The notes below the pieces were generated by a model. That model did not search any database. It was not told the origin of the DNA and was given only the letters and a program-made list of their open reading frames with translations. A stretch of DNA of 64,000 nt, from positions 62,001-126,000 of the forward strand of contig NZ_FMWR01000002.1 of the NCBI RefSeq assembly GCF_900103085.1, read 5' to 3'. This DNA comes from Gilliamella mensalis (GTDB lineage Bacteria > Pseudomonadota > Gammaproteobacteria > Enterobacterales > Orbaceae). Position 1 is the first letter of the stretch. Each line of letters begins with the position of its first letter. Position numbers and translations under genes: made by a program. Below, in pieces: positions 8,320-16,950 of this stretch.

Positions 8320-8834
8320 TGAAAAAACTTAGTTTATTCTTAATTCTCTTTTCTTTTTCAGCATTCAGTCATGCAGTTGAAGAAAAAAATAATATTGACG
8401 CTAAAGCACATGCAAATACAGCTGCAGAGAGCTTAAAAGATCCTCGAGTAGGTGAGCAATTTATCCCTACATCTAAGTCAAACGAAGATAATACCGTAGG
8501 TTATTCTTTTTTAGATAGAAATTCGATTAAACCTCATCCTTTCAATGCTAAAATTCGTGTGTTTAGTGAAGTGACAAATTACAGCCCTGCATTATTGCAA
8601 AAAAATAATGATGGTACTGAAACACCCTATTATTCCATCAAAATGGATTATTATGCCAATTGTGACAAAATGGAGTTAGCAAAAGGTAAACTCAGAACAA
8701 TCGAAAATAACTTCGGTGACGGTAAATTAGTCAACACCATTGAAATACCAAATCGCTGGGTAGCGATAACTCCAGGTAACAAACAATATAAGTTGCTTGT
8801 TATTGCCTGTTCTTTACCACTTGCAAATGAATAA
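8319..8834 (+). CDS. Unknown exported protein, surface-adhesin-E-like fold suspected
   Basis: This 171-residue protein has a signal peptide (MKKLSLFLILFSFSAFSHA, cleavage near residue 19) and a mature region with two cysteines (YANCDK and VIACSLP). The C-terminal 100 residues follow the pattern 'tyrosine/serine-rich strand - dC - long helix/strand - glycine - W..I.PG....L...C' seen in the surface-adhesin protein E family of Haemophilus (IPNRWVAITPGN and LLVIACSLP are the best matches). I infer a similar disulphide-closed beta sandwich; this is a fold-level guess, not a demonstrated homology. Its ATG overlaps the stop of the preceding unknown secreted protein, so the two probably act together at the cell envelope. 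Confidence 0.7.
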   Translation: MKKLSLFLILFSFSAFSHAVEEKNNIDAKAHANTAAESLKDPRVGEQFIPTSKSNEDNTVGYSFLDRNSIKPHPFNAKIRVFSEVTNYSPALLQKNNDGTETPYYSIKMDYYANCDKMELAKGKLRTIENNFGDGKLVNTIEIPNRWVAITPGNKQYKLLVIACSLPLANE

Positions 8835-8933
8835 TAAAATCAGGCCTATATTTACTCTTGCCGCCCTGCTGTGGCAGAGTATGCCTATTTATGCTAATAT
8901 CACACCATTATTTATCAGAATGATTATATCTTT

Positions 8934-9245
8934 ATGAATATCACACAATTCCATACTCTTACCGAGCAGTTATTTAATAAAATCGAACTTTTTTTGGATG
9001 ATTATGCAAGTGAGCATGACATCGATTTAGATTATGAAACAAACGGCAATGTTATCACTATTAGCTTTCCCAATGGCAGTAAAATCATCGTCAATACCCA
9101 AGAGCCGCTTTTTCAGGTTTGGTTAGCTACACGCAATCAAGGTTATCATTTTGATTATGCCAATAATAATTGGATTTGCAATCGAACCAATAAGTCGTTC
9201 GACCAGATTTTTTCTGAGTCTGTAAAAGAACAAGCAGATCAATAA
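8934..9245 (+). CDS. cyaY: Frataxin homologue, iron-sulphur assembly regulator
   Basis: CyaY binds iron and IscS and tunes iron-sulphur cluster assembly. The 103-residue product (E. coli 106) has the acidic first helix (LTEQLFNKIELFLDDYASEHD) that binds iron and the beta-sheet motif with NGSKIIVNTQEPLFQVWLA, where the conserved tryptophan and the N-x-Q-x-P segment are visible. The C-terminal half with YHFDYANNNWIC completes the frataxin fold. In E. coli cyaY is divergent from lptM-dapF; here it instead lies convergent to uvrD at the far end of that cluster. The start ATG overlaps the stop of a 36-codon frame upstream. Confidence 0.93.
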   Translation: MNITQFHTLTEQLFNKIELFLDDYASEHDIDLDYETNGNVITISFPNGSKIIVNTQEPLFQVWLATRNQGYHFDYANNNWICNRTNKSFDQIFSESVKEQADQ

Positions 9246-9250
9246 TATAA

Positions 9251-9284
9251 AAAAGGGAATTAATTTAACACTTAATTCCCTTTT
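9251..9284. terminator. Bidirectional terminator between cyaY and uvrD
   Basis: AAAAGGGAATTAA (9251-9263) and TTAATTCCCTTTT (9272-9284) form a 13-bp perfect stem with an 8-base loop. A-run on one side and T-run on the other make it functional in both directions between the convergent cyaY and uvrD. Confidence 0.9.
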
Positions 9285-9321
9285 AATCAGATAATTAACC
9301 AAACTTATTCAAAAGTAAAAC

Positions 9322-11505
9322 CTACAATAAAGTTAGGTTTGCCAATTTAACTACCAGCCATTTAATGCCTTCATTAACAAAAGCAATTTGTGCACGCTTG
9401 TGGTCACCTTCGCCATCAATGTTGACAATGGTTCCCTCACCAAAACGGTTATGTAACACTTTACGGCCTAATGTATAGCCATCGCTTTGACCAATTTGCT
9501 CAGAATAAGATTTTTTGGGCTCAGATGATGTAACTCCCCCTCGATAACTGATTTCATGGACTTTATCAACCGGTATTTCAGCTAAAAAGCGTGAAGGTAA
9601 GTTGCGTTCTTCACGACCATATAGACGCCGTAACTCTGCTAATGACAAAGTTAGACATTTACGCGCTCGAGTAATACCAACATAAGCAAGACGTCTTTCT
9701 TCTTCCATTTTGTCGATTTCTTGAGAAGCCCGCTGAGTTGGAAATATCCCCTCTTCTAATCCAACTATAAACACATTATCAAATTCAAGACCTTTGGCTG
9801 AATGTAGTGTCATTAATTGCACTGAATCTTGTTCATTCATTGCATCCCGACTTTCTAACGAAGTATAAGCTAAAAACGATTCTAAAACAGTTAATGTTTT
9901 ACCTGTTTCTCTATCTTCAATAACGGTGTTTTCATTGGCTCGATAAAACTGCTCAGCAGCTGATACTAGTTCTTCAAGATTTTCTAGCCTTGATTGCCCT
10001 TTTATACCAGGTTCTTGCTCATACATTTGCAATATACCAGATAGTTTAATAATCACATCAAGTTGTTGATAAAAGGGTTGTTCACCGACTTCATTAAAGA
10101 TAGATTCCATCAATTCCAGAAAGCGACTAATACCTGAACGCTGTCTTTCAGTCAAAGCATTAGTTTGAATTAACATTAAACACGCATTCCACAATGAAAT
10201 ATCATGCTGTTTTGCTGTCAACCTAACTTTATCTAGCGTGACATTGCCAATACCTCGTGTTGGGGTATTGATTGTAGCTTCAAACGCCATGTCATTATTG
10301 TGGTCATGTAATAGGCGTAAATAGGCAAGCGCTAATTTAACTTCTTGTCGTTCATAAAAACGAATAGATCCATAAATCTGGTAAGGTAATCCTGCTTGTA
10401 ATAACGTGTCTTCAAATAGGCGCGATTGCACATTATTGCGGTACAAAATAGCACAACTTGCGTACTTTTCACCCTTTTGATGGTGCTTTTTTATTTGACC
10501 TACAACAAATCTTGCTTCATCAATATCGTTAAAACCAACATAAAGTGAAATCAGTTCACCATCGCCTCTATCTGTCCATAAGTTTTTACCCAACCGATTT
10601 TGGTTTTTTGCTATCAATTTATTCGCAACATCCAAAATATTGCTAGTTGAACGATAATTTTGCTCTAATCGAATAATTTCTGTTTCGGGATAATCATTGA
10701 TAAATAACTGAAGATTATCTGCATTAGCGCCACGCCAACTATAGATAGATTGATCGTCATCCCCTACAATCATCACATTAGCTGTATCACCAGCTAGTTT
10801 TTTTACTAAGCGATATTGGATCTTATTGGTATCTTGAAATTCATCAATTAAGATATTGCAAAAACGATGATGACAGTAAGCTAAAACGTCGTTATCGCGG
10901 CAAAGCAATTCATAAGTTCTTAGCAGTAATTCCGAAAAATCGACATAACCAACTCTATCACAAATAGCTTGATAGTCTCGATAAATGGTTTGCCACATCA
11001 CTTGTTTAGGGTCTGCCGAAATAATATCGTCTGCACGAAGTCCCTTTTCTTTTTGAGTCGAAATAAAAGCAGCACACTCTTTGGCTGACCACTGCTTTTC
11101 ATCGATTTTTAACTCACGAAAAATTCGTTTGATAAGCCGAATTTGATCTTCTGAATCAATAAGCTGAAAATTAGAAGGCAACTTAGCTTGCTCAGAAAAC
11201 ATACGTAACAAACGATGAGTCAATCCATGAAATGTGCCCACCCACATACCATTAAAATAACTTTCTCCCACTAATGCTTGAATTCGCTCTTGCATTTCGG
11301 CAGCAGCTTTATTAGTAAATGTCACGGCAAAAATAGAACCTGACGAATAATGCTTTTCAACACAAAGCCAAGCAATACGATGAACTAATACTCGCGTTTT
11401 ACCACTCCCTGCGCCGGCAAGAACAATGGTATATTGACTATCGGTAGTAACTGCATTTTGCTGTTGTGTATTTAGGTCATCTAATAATGATTTACAACTT
11501 TGCAT
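9322..11505 (-). CDS. uvrD: DNA helicase II (UvrD)
   Basis: UvrD is a 3'-5' superfamily 1 helicase of nucleotide excision repair and methyl-directed mismatch repair. The 727 residues (E. coli 720) contain the Walker A loop GAGSGKT at 31-37, the TFHGLTHRLLR motif Ib region, Walker B DEFQD at 221-225, DDDQSIYSWRGA (motif III), the VQLMTLHSAKGLEF motif V region and ITRARKCL (motif VI). The C-terminal VLHNRFGEGTI Tudor-like segment, which binds RNA polymerase, is present. A LexA box 176 bases upstream indicates SOS control. It is the last gene of the minus-strand lptM-lysA-dapF-DUF484-xerC-yigB-uvrD series. Confidence 0.97.
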   Translation of the reverse strand: MQSCKSLLDDLNTQQQNAVTTDSQYTIVLAGAGSGKTRVLVHRIAWLCVEKHYSSGSIFAVTFTNKAAAEMQERIQALVGESYFNGMWVGTFHGLTHRLLRMFSEQAKLPSNFQLIDSEDQIRLIKRIFRELKIDEKQWSAKECAAFISTQKEKGLRADDIISADPKQVMWQTIYRDYQAICDRVGYVDFSELLLRTYELLCRDNDVLAYCHHRFCNILIDEFQDTNKIQYRLVKKLAGDTANVMIVGDDDQSIYSWRGANADNLQLFINDYPETEIIRLEQNYRSTSNILDVANKLIAKNQNRLGKNLWTDRGDGELISLYVGFNDIDEARFVVGQIKKHHQKGEKYASCAILYRNNVQSRLFEDTLLQAGLPYQIYGSIRFYERQEVKLALAYLRLLHDHNNDMAFEATINTPTRGIGNVTLDKVRLTAKQHDISLWNACLMLIQTNALTERQRSGISRFLELMESIFNEVGEQPFYQQLDVIIKLSGILQMYEQEPGIKGQSRLENLEELVSAAEQFYRANENTVIEDRETGKTLTVLESFLAYTSLESRDAMNEQDSVQLMTLHSAKGLEFDNVFIVGLEEGIFPTQRASQEIDKMEEERRLAYVGITRARKCLTLSLAELRRLYGREERNLPSRFLAEIPVDKVHEISYRGGVTSSEPKKSYSEQIGQSDGYTLGRKVLHNRFGEGTIVNIDGEGDHKRAQIAFVNEGIKWLVVKLANLTLL

Positions 11506-11680
11506 TATGTTTATAACCTATTTTGATAATAGAAAACATTAACCAGTATTAATGTTGAGTGTGTTATTAATATTTTTATCATATCCAAGATATTCTTGTT
11601 GATAGTAATTAGGTAAAATAGAAAGTTTATTAAGCACACATATCGTTGTGCATAAAATAATTTATCTCCACCTAACTTTA

Positions 11681-11696
11681 CTGTTTATTTATACAG
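11681..11696. promoter_or_regulatory. LexA box upstream of uvrD
   Basis: CTGTTTATTTATACAG is a close match to the LexA consensus CTGTATATATATACAG, with the invariant CTG-N10-CAG spacing. It lies between the end of yigB and uvrD, 176 bases before the uvrD start codon on the minus strand. A TTGTCT -35-like hexamer overlaps one edge, consistent with repression by LexA and induction of uvrD upon DNA damage, as known in E. coli. Confidence 0.8.
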
Positions 11697-11707
11697 ACAA
11701 CGAAAGA

Positions 11708-12421
11708 TTATAGCAGATTCTCTAATTCTGACAATTGGGTTATTTCTATATGGGGCAAACATCTTGCATCATCAAGGTGTAAAATATCACGATTATAAAT
11801 ATTGATAAAGCAAGCTAAAAATCCATTATTAATTGCGCCATTAACATCCGTTAATAAATTATCGCCTACATGTAAAATATGATGTGATGGAATAGCTAAT
11901 TTGTCACAAGCTAATTCAAAAATCTCAGGAAATGGTTTTGAACGACCGTGTTCACCACCACGCAAAGAAAATTGAAAATAATCACCTAAACCAATTTGAT
12001 TGATATCAACGTTACCATTAGTTATCACCGCTAAAGGATATTTAGCGGCCAATTTGGTTAATAACATATGAGTTGATTCCGGAACATCCATTTTGTGACG
12101 CCAAAAATTAAAACAGGTGACTGCTTCATCAATTACATCGGCGAATTTGGTCACTGGCATGTTAGTTCTACTTAATAGAGATTTAATGGTTTGAACTCTC
12201 CAAACATTAACATCATGATAAATATCGGGATTGGAAACAAGTACTGCGTGCTTTTCTGCAGAATATTCAGATATCGTCAGCATGCGCAATTGATCATAAC
12301 ATTGTAGCGTTTTGATCATTTCTTCTTCCGCTTTTTCAACAATCATACTGTTATCATATAACGTGTCATCAAGATCGAATGTGAATGCTTCAATACGATG
12401 AATAGAGCGATAAACATGCAT
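11708..12421 (-). CDS. yigB: HAD-family phosphatase YigB (5-amino-6-(5-phospho-D-ribitylamino)uracil phosphatase)
   Basis: YigB is a HAD-superfamily phosphatase; in E. coli it dephosphorylates the riboflavin intermediate 5-amino-6-(5-phospho-D-ribitylamino)uracil and FMN. The 237 residues (E. coli 238) show motif I FDLDDTLYDN with nucleophile D16 and acid/base D18, motif II in LAVITNGN, and motif IV HVGDNLLTDVNGA. The cap insertion lies at about residues 25-115. It starts 2 bases after the xerC stop, so xerC and yigB are translationally coupled, the same pair order as in E. coli. Confidence 0.92.
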   Translation of the reverse strand: MHVYRSIHRIEAFTFDLDDTLYDNSMIVEKAEEEMIKTLQCYDQLRMLTISEYSAEKHAVLVSNPDIYHDVNVWRVQTIKSLLSRTNMPVTKFADVIDEAVTCFNFWRHKMDVPESTHMLLTKLAAKYPLAVITNGNVDINQIGLGDYFQFSLRGGEHGRSKPFPEIFELACDKLAIPSHHILHVGDNLLTDVNGAINNGFLACFINIYNRDILHLDDARCLPHIEITQLSELENLL

Positions 12422-12423
12422 CG

Positions 12424-13344
12424 TTATTTTCCCCTTTTTGCTCGTGGATGCGCTGAGTCATAAACTTCTGATAGGTGTGAAAAATCCAAATGAGTATAGA
12501 CTTGGGTAGTTGATAAATCAGCATGACCTAGCAACTCTTGGACTGCACGCAAATCTCGGCTTGATTCAAGCATATGTGTGGCAAATGAATGGCGTAGTTT
12601 ATGAGGATGAACATGACTGCTTAAACCTTGTTTAACGCCCCACTGTGCGAATCGTTTTTCAACATTACGTGGTGAAATTCGTCTGCCTAACTTTGAAATA
12701 AACAAGGCGTCGTCTTGCGGAACAAAACAATTTCGCATTGACAACCAATGTTTAATCCATTTGATAGATTCTCGACCTAATGGCAGTTTTCGTTCTTTAT
12801 TGCCCTTACCCATTACGCGAATTTCGCCATCGGTGAGATTTAATTCCCGACAATCAAGGCTAACTAATTCAGAAAGGCGCAATCCCGATCCATACATGAC
12901 TTCAAGCATTGCTCTATCACGAACTGAAAGCGGATCGTTATAATTGATATCAAGCAACTGATTAATCTCGTCAATATCAATATTTTTAGGCAGATGCTGA
13001 CCTAATTTTGGATTTAACACTCCCCGAGCTGGATTAGCTGTCAGGCGCTCATTTTTTACCATCCAATCACAAAAACTACGCAAAGCCGATAGCCTTAATG
13101 ATAAGCTTCTTGCTTGTAATCCTGTTTGTTTACTGCGACTAATTAACAATCTTACTGCTGATGAATCTAGATCTTGCCACGTTGAAATTTCAATCTCTTT
13201 TGCTAATGAAATAAGTGCATAAAGCTGCCGTCGATAATTAATTTGAGTATTTAAACTCAGCTGCTTTTCTGACTTTAGATAATTTAAAAACTGATCAACA
13301 GGCAAAGTTAATGTAGCATTACTATTTTCGTTAGGTTGGACCAT
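12424..13344 (-). CDS. xerC: Tyrosine recombinase XerC
   Basis: XerC, with XerD, resolves chromosome dimers at dif near the division septum. The 306 residues (E. coli 298) comprise the N-terminal SAM-like core-binding domain (about 15-105) and the catalytic domain. All active-site residues are visible: R156 (SGLRLSEL), K180 (MGKGNKER), H248 and R251 ([12 protein letters not shown]), H274 (LLGHADLS) and the nucleophile Y283 (TQVYTH). Position in the dapF-DUF484-xerC-yigB order identifies it as XerC rather than XerD. This is the housekeeping recombinase, not a mobile-element integrase. Confidence 0.95.
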   Translation of the reverse strand: MVQPNENSNATLTLPVDQFLNYLKSEKQLSLNTQINYRRQLYALISLAKEIEISTWQDLDSSAVRLLISRSKQTGLQARSLSLRLSALRSFCDWMVKNERLTANPARGVLNPKLGQHLPKNIDIDEINQLLDINYNDPLSVRDRAMLEVMYGSGLRLSELVSLDCRELNLTDGEIRVMGKGNKERKLPLGRESIKWIKHWLSMRNCFVPQDDALFISKLGRRISPRNVEKRFAQWGVKQGLSSHVHPHKLRHSFATHMLESSRDLRAVQELLGHADLSTTQVYTHLDFSHLSEVYDSAHPRAKRGK

Positions 13345-13353
13345 GACATTTCC

Positions 13354-14088
13354 TTATTTTTTTCGCATAATCCATTGGCTAATTAAAATAGGTAAAATTT
13401 CACTCATTTTTTCAAGTAACAATGTTCCTTGTCCGGCTTGATAATGTTCTGGATTAGCGCTAGTAAACATTAACAGTCCCAAATCACCAAATTTCCCTAA
13501 TAAAGATAAAGCTACCGATCCAACATAGCCATGCTCAGGTAATAAAAAATCGAGCTCGGTTGAATTTAGAGTACCTAAATATTGTTGACTATACTGTAAA
13601 TGTCTAACGCGAATAAAATCAAATTGTGATGAATTTAAAGCTAAGTGAAGATAATTTGACGGTGCCTTAAGCAGCCATTTATCGTCAAAAAGATATAAAT
13701 AAGCACCGCTAAGCCCTAACGACTTTGCCCACGTGTTTAATAATACAATTAATTCGTTTAGATCCTGAGCTTTAATCAATTCGATTTGCAGATCCATCAG
13801 TTGTCTAAACAACAATTCGTTAGCACTAGCATGTTCCATTAATAATGAGATTTCACACTCTAATTGCTTAATTTTGTTACGCTGACGAGCCATATTCCAT
13901 TCAGGTAACGAAATAAGCCCCCGAACAGGATGAGGTACTCGCATGTACTCAACATATCGCGCATTTCGCATAAAAAAATCTGGGTTATCGATCAGATATT
14001 GGCTAACAATCTCATCATTTAATTTTTCCGATGAGGGATCTTGTTGTGTTTTTTGGGCTTTCAATTTTCGTGTATTTTTAGCAACCAT
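13354..14088 (-). CDS. yigA: DUF484 family protein (YigA-like)
   Basis: This 244-residue protein belongs to the DUF484 family, whose E. coli member YigA is encoded next to xerC; the function is not established. An N-terminal segment VSQYLIDNPDFFMRN (about residues 29-43) is the family signature, followed by the HPVRGLISLPEWNMARQR segment, a coiled-coil helix and a GAF-like domain (about residues 95-240). The GAF resemblance suggests ligand or signal sensing, but no chromophore residue is apparent. It ends 9 bases before xerC and is probably co-transcribed with it. Confidence 0.85.
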   Translation of the reverse strand: MVAKNTRKLKAQKTQQDPSSEKLNDEIVSQYLIDNPDFFMRNARYVEYMRVPHPVRGLISLPEWNMARQRNKIKQLECEISLLMEHASANELLFRQLMDLQIELIKAQDLNELIVLLNTWAKSLGLSGAYLYLFDDKWLLKAPSNYLHLALNSSQFDFIRVRHLQYSQQYLGTLNSTELDFLLPEHGYVGSVALSLLGKFGDLGLLMFTSANPEHYQAGQGTLLLEKMSEILPILISQWIMRKK

Positions 14089-14260
14089 AATTAACGTCTA
14101 TCGTATTATTGTGTTATCTTATTTTTCAAATGCTTGTTGATTTTGATTAAATTACGAAAAATACAAAAAATTAAATAAAATCAATTATTTTCCTGAATTA
14201 TTTTCTTTTGTAACCTTTTCTACCAACAAATGCTAGCGTCATACAGTAAGAATATCAAAA

Positions 14261-15085
14261 TTAAATGGCAATAAAGCCATCATACACATGCGTAGCAGGT
14301 CCTGTCATGTAAAGTGGTTGATTACCGCCTTTCCATTCAATCAATAATTTACCACCAGGTAAATTAACATTAACACGTTGGTTCAATAATCCTTGATTAA
14401 TACCTATCGCGACTGCTGCACAAGCTCCCGTACCACAAGCTTGTGTTTCGCCAACTCCACGTTCAAATACACGCAAATTAATGTTATTGCGATCAATAAT
14501 ATGCATAAATCCAATATTGGCACGTTCAGGAAAGCGCTCATGTTGCTCTAATAGTGCTCCTAGCGTTGTCACTTCTGCTGTTACAATATTATCAACTTGA
14601 ATCACACAGTGAGGATTGCCCATAGATGCAACACCACATAATATGGTCTGTTCTTGAGCTCGAATGATATAGGTTTTTTCTTCTTTAATAGCCTTGAAAG
14701 GAATTTTATTGGGCTCAAAAATAGGCTGCCCCATATTAACTCGTATAGTATCGTCGTCATTGACGGTTAAAACAATATTACCTTTCATCGTACTGACTTT
14801 TAAAACTCGTTTTCTACTCAATCCTTTTAAACGAACAAAACGCGCAAAACAACGTGCCCCATTGCCACACTGCTCAACTTCAGAACCATCGGAATTAAAA
14901 ATACGATAATGAAAATCACTATCAGGTGCATAAGGTGGCTCAACAATAAGAAGCTGATCAAACCCAACGCCGGTATACCTATCTGCCATGCGTTTAATCA
15001 TTTCTGTCGAGAGATGAACATTCTGCGTCACTGCATCAATAACCATAAAATCATTTCCGAGTCCATGCATTTTTGAAAAGTTCAT
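14261..15085 (-). CDS. dapF: Diaminopimelate epimerase
   Basis: DapF interconverts LL- and meso-diaminopimelate without a cofactor, supplying meso-DAP for peptidoglycan and for lysine. The 274-residue length equals that of E. coli. The two catalytic cysteines are C73 (EQCGNGARC) and C217 (TQACGTGAC), both in their standard motifs. The N-terminal KMHGLGNDF signature is present. It sits downstream of lysA, which consumes its product, although a strong hairpin separates the two, so dapF may have its own promoter in the 122-base gap. Confidence 0.96.
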   Translation of the reverse strand: MNFSKMHGLGNDFMVIDAVTQNVHLSTEMIKRMADRYTGVGFDQLLIVEPPYAPDSDFHYRIFNSDGSEVEQCGNGARCFARFVRLKGLSRKRVLKVSTMKGNIVLTVNDDDTIRVNMGQPIFEPNKIPFKAIKEEKTYIIRAQEQTILCGVASMGNPHCVIQVDNIVTAEVTTLGALLEQHERFPERANIGFMHIIDRNNINLRVFERGVGETQACGTGACAAVAIGINQGLLNQRVNVNLPGGKLLIEWKGGNQPLYMTGPATHVYDGFIAI

Positions 15086-15124
15086 CGTTAGTTTACCTTC
15101 TATTGTAAAACGTGTTAGCTTGTT

Positions 15125-15163
15125 TTTTTAAGTTTAGGCTGTTAACCAGCCTAAACTTAAAAA
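15125..15163 (-). terminator. Terminator between lysA and dapF
   Basis: A 17-bp perfect inverted repeat (15125-15141 and 15147-15163) with a 5-base loop; the stem includes AGTTTAGGCTG and is flanked by T- and A-runs on either side. On the minus strand it lies 45 bases after the lysA stop and should terminate most lysA transcripts. Confidence 0.85.
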
Positions 15164-15207
15164 GGAAATGCTAATGTGATTGAGCATTTCGATACAATGT
15201 ATAAATA

Positions 15208-16464
15208 TTATAAAACCACTTCACCGCGCCATAAATCTTCGAAAGATTCACGCTCACGGATTAATTTATGTTGTTGTTCATCAATAAGCATCACTTCAGC
15301 AGGTCTTGGATGGCTATTGTAATTTGATGCCATACTAAAGCCATAAGCTCCAGCACTACAAATGACCAATAAATCATCCTGCTTAACCGAAAGCTTGCGC
15401 TGATAAGCCAGTACATCGCTTGATTCACATATTGGCCCAACGACATTGTATACAAAAGATTCATCGCCAGCTTGTGGTTGTTTTTCGGGCAATATATTCA
15501 TCCAAGCATCGTAAAGTGCTGGACGGATCAAGTCATTCATCCCCGCATCAACAATCGCAAAATGGTTATCATCTTGATGTTTGGTATATTCTACTTTAGT
15601 GATTAACACACCTGAATTAGCAACAATAGAGCGCCCTGGTTCAAATAAAATTTCGATATCGGGATAATTAATTAATTTATTTTTCAACTCAGTCACAAGT
15701 TGCGATGCTGTCGGAGGTTGTTCATTATCATAACAAACACCTAAACCGCCGCCTAAATCGATATGTTCAATAATAATGTTATCAGATTGCAATTTATCCA
15801 CTAAGGCAAGAATACGATCGGCAGCATCAAGAAATGGCGATAATTGAGTTAACTGTGAACCAATATGACAATCAATACCAACAATATTGATATTGGCTAA
15901 TGATCGTGCCTTTCGGTAAACATCTAAAGCTAACTCATAGCTAATTCCAAATTTATTTTCGCGTAGACCTGTTGAGATATAAGGATGTGTTTTAGCATCT
16001 ACATCGGGATTGATTCTTAATGAAATCGGTGCAGTTTTATTTAATCGTTTGGCAACTTCATCAATTCGATACAATTCGGCTTCAGACTCAACATTAAAGC
16101 ATTTAATGCCAACTTCAAGCGCACGTTGAATTTCAATGATTGATTTAGCTACGCCAGAAAAGACGATTTTTTTAGGATCAGCTCCCGCTTTTAATACTCG
16201 CTCTAACTCGCCTTGTGAAACAATATCAAAACCAGCCCCCAGTTTTGCCAGTAAACTTAAAACAGCTAAATTACTATTAGCTTTAACCGCATAACAAACT
16301 AAATGCTTATTATTGGTCAAAGCCTGTTCATAAGCTAAAAACTGTTTACTTATGTGATCGGCCGAATAAACATATAATGGGGTACCATAGTGCTTTGCAA
16401 GATCGGCTATCGCTATTTGGTTTGCAAATAAATGATCATGTTGATAATTTAAAAAATCCATCAC
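15208..16464 (-). CDS. lysA: Diaminopimelate decarboxylase
   Basis: LysA is the PLP enzyme that decarboxylates meso-diaminopimelate to L-lysine. The 418-residue protein has the fold-type III barrel with the PLP lysine at K61 (CYAVKANSN), the HIGSQ and GGGLGV phosphate-contact loops, EPGRSIVANSG, and the C-terminal PICESSDVL motif carrying the catalytic cysteine. The YAVKAN form is that of the widespread bacterial LysA found in lptM-lysA-dapF clusters, not of the divergent E. coli enzyme. It begins 9 bases after lptM and is clearly in the same operon. A second ATG one codon later is an equally possible start. Confidence 0.95.
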   Translation of the reverse strand: MMDFLNYQHDHLFANQIAIADLAKHYGTPLYVYSADHISKQFLAYEQALTNNKHLVCYAVKANSNLAVLSLLAKLGAGFDIVSQGELERVLKAGADPKKIVFSGVAKSIIEIQRALEVGIKCFNVESEAELYRIDEVAKRLNKTAPISLRINPDVDAKTHPYISTGLRENKFGISYELALDVYRKARSLANINIVGIDCHIGSQLTQLSPFLDAADRILALVDKLQSDNIIIEHIDLGGGLGVCYDNEQPPTASQLVTELKNKLINYPDIEILFEPGRSIVANSGVLITKVEYTKHQDDNHFAIVDAGMNDLIRPALYDAWMNILPEKQPQAGDESFVYNVVGPICESSDVLAYQRKLSVKQDDLLVICSAGAYGFSMASNYNSHPRPAEVMLIDEQQHKLIRERESFEDLWRGEVVL

Positions 16465-16473
16465 CCTATTCCA

Positions 16474-16641
16474 TTATGCAGTTTTAATTAATATATCAGA
16501 TTGAATTGAGGCAGTTGTTGTTTGTTTAGTTTGTTGCATTTCAGCTTTTTCAACTGGATAATAAAGCGGACCTTTTAATCCACATCCCACCAAAGCCAAA
16601 GTAAAGAAAAAGACAGAGAGTGATTTTATCGTTGATTTCAT
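16474..16641 (-). CDS. lptM: LPS assembly lipoprotein LptM (YifL)
   Basis: LptM is a small outer-membrane lipoprotein that assists maturation of the LptD-LptE translocon. The 55-residue product begins at the ATG at 16641, has a lipoprotein signal peptide with lipobox LVGC (acylated C20), and the conserved CGLKGPLYYP sequence directly after it, the hallmark of the family. The frame is open far upstream, but that extension is hydrophobic and unlike any LptM, so I reject it. It is followed by lysA and dapF. Confidence 0.93.
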   Translation of the reverse strand: MKSTIKSLSVFFFTLALVGCGLKGPLYYPVEKAEMQQTKQTTTASIQSDILIKTA

Positions 16642-16950
16642 ACAATATCCGCAATTCATTCCATTTTTTATAATACTGCCTATATTACACGATAGCCATA
16701 GTAGTGCAAAGAGTAAATAATCATGTCTAAGCAAACACATATATAAAATTGGTAAGACAGCACATAAAATGATAAATAAAAAGTATATACATCGATTGAA
16801 AGCTTGATTGTCGTCAAAAACCACAAAAATTGAAACACGTTAAACCGTTTTATGTTAGGCTCCACCATTAAATTGCTTTCGGGGGGGAGCTTAACAACAC
16901 AATAACAGCAATAGCATTAATCCTTTATGGATTGAAAAATGATTAGGGTG
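16642..16950. other. Intergenic region between ulaE and lptM
   Basis: This 309-base stretch holds no convincing gene. It contains a terminator-like hairpin for the ula operon near its right end (16859-16890), a run of seven G at 16881-16887, and AT-rich sequence that should hold the lptM-lysA promoter; I cannot pick a clear -35/-10 pair. Confidence 0.5.
16859..16890 (-). terminator. Possible terminator of the ula operon
   Basis: GCTCCACC (16859-16866) faces GGGGGAGC (16883-16890) with one mismatch, 60 bases downstream of ulaE on the minus strand. The stem is GC-rich relative to its surroundings, but no clear U-run follows. Confidence 0.35.

Noticed and set aside
12761..12943. Plus-strand frame opposite xerC
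   Set aside because: It is an antisense shadow of conserved xerC codons with no ribosome site or homology.
16642..16824. N-terminal extension of the lptM frame giving a 116-residue protein with extra hydrophobic segments
   Set aside because: The conserved LptM begins at 16641 with a proper lipoprotein signal; the extension has no homology and no suitable ribosome site.
16881..16887. Run of seven G as a phase-variation tract
   Set aside because: It lies in an intergenic hairpin rather than in a coding region or between promoter elements, so slippage would not switch a gene I can identify.
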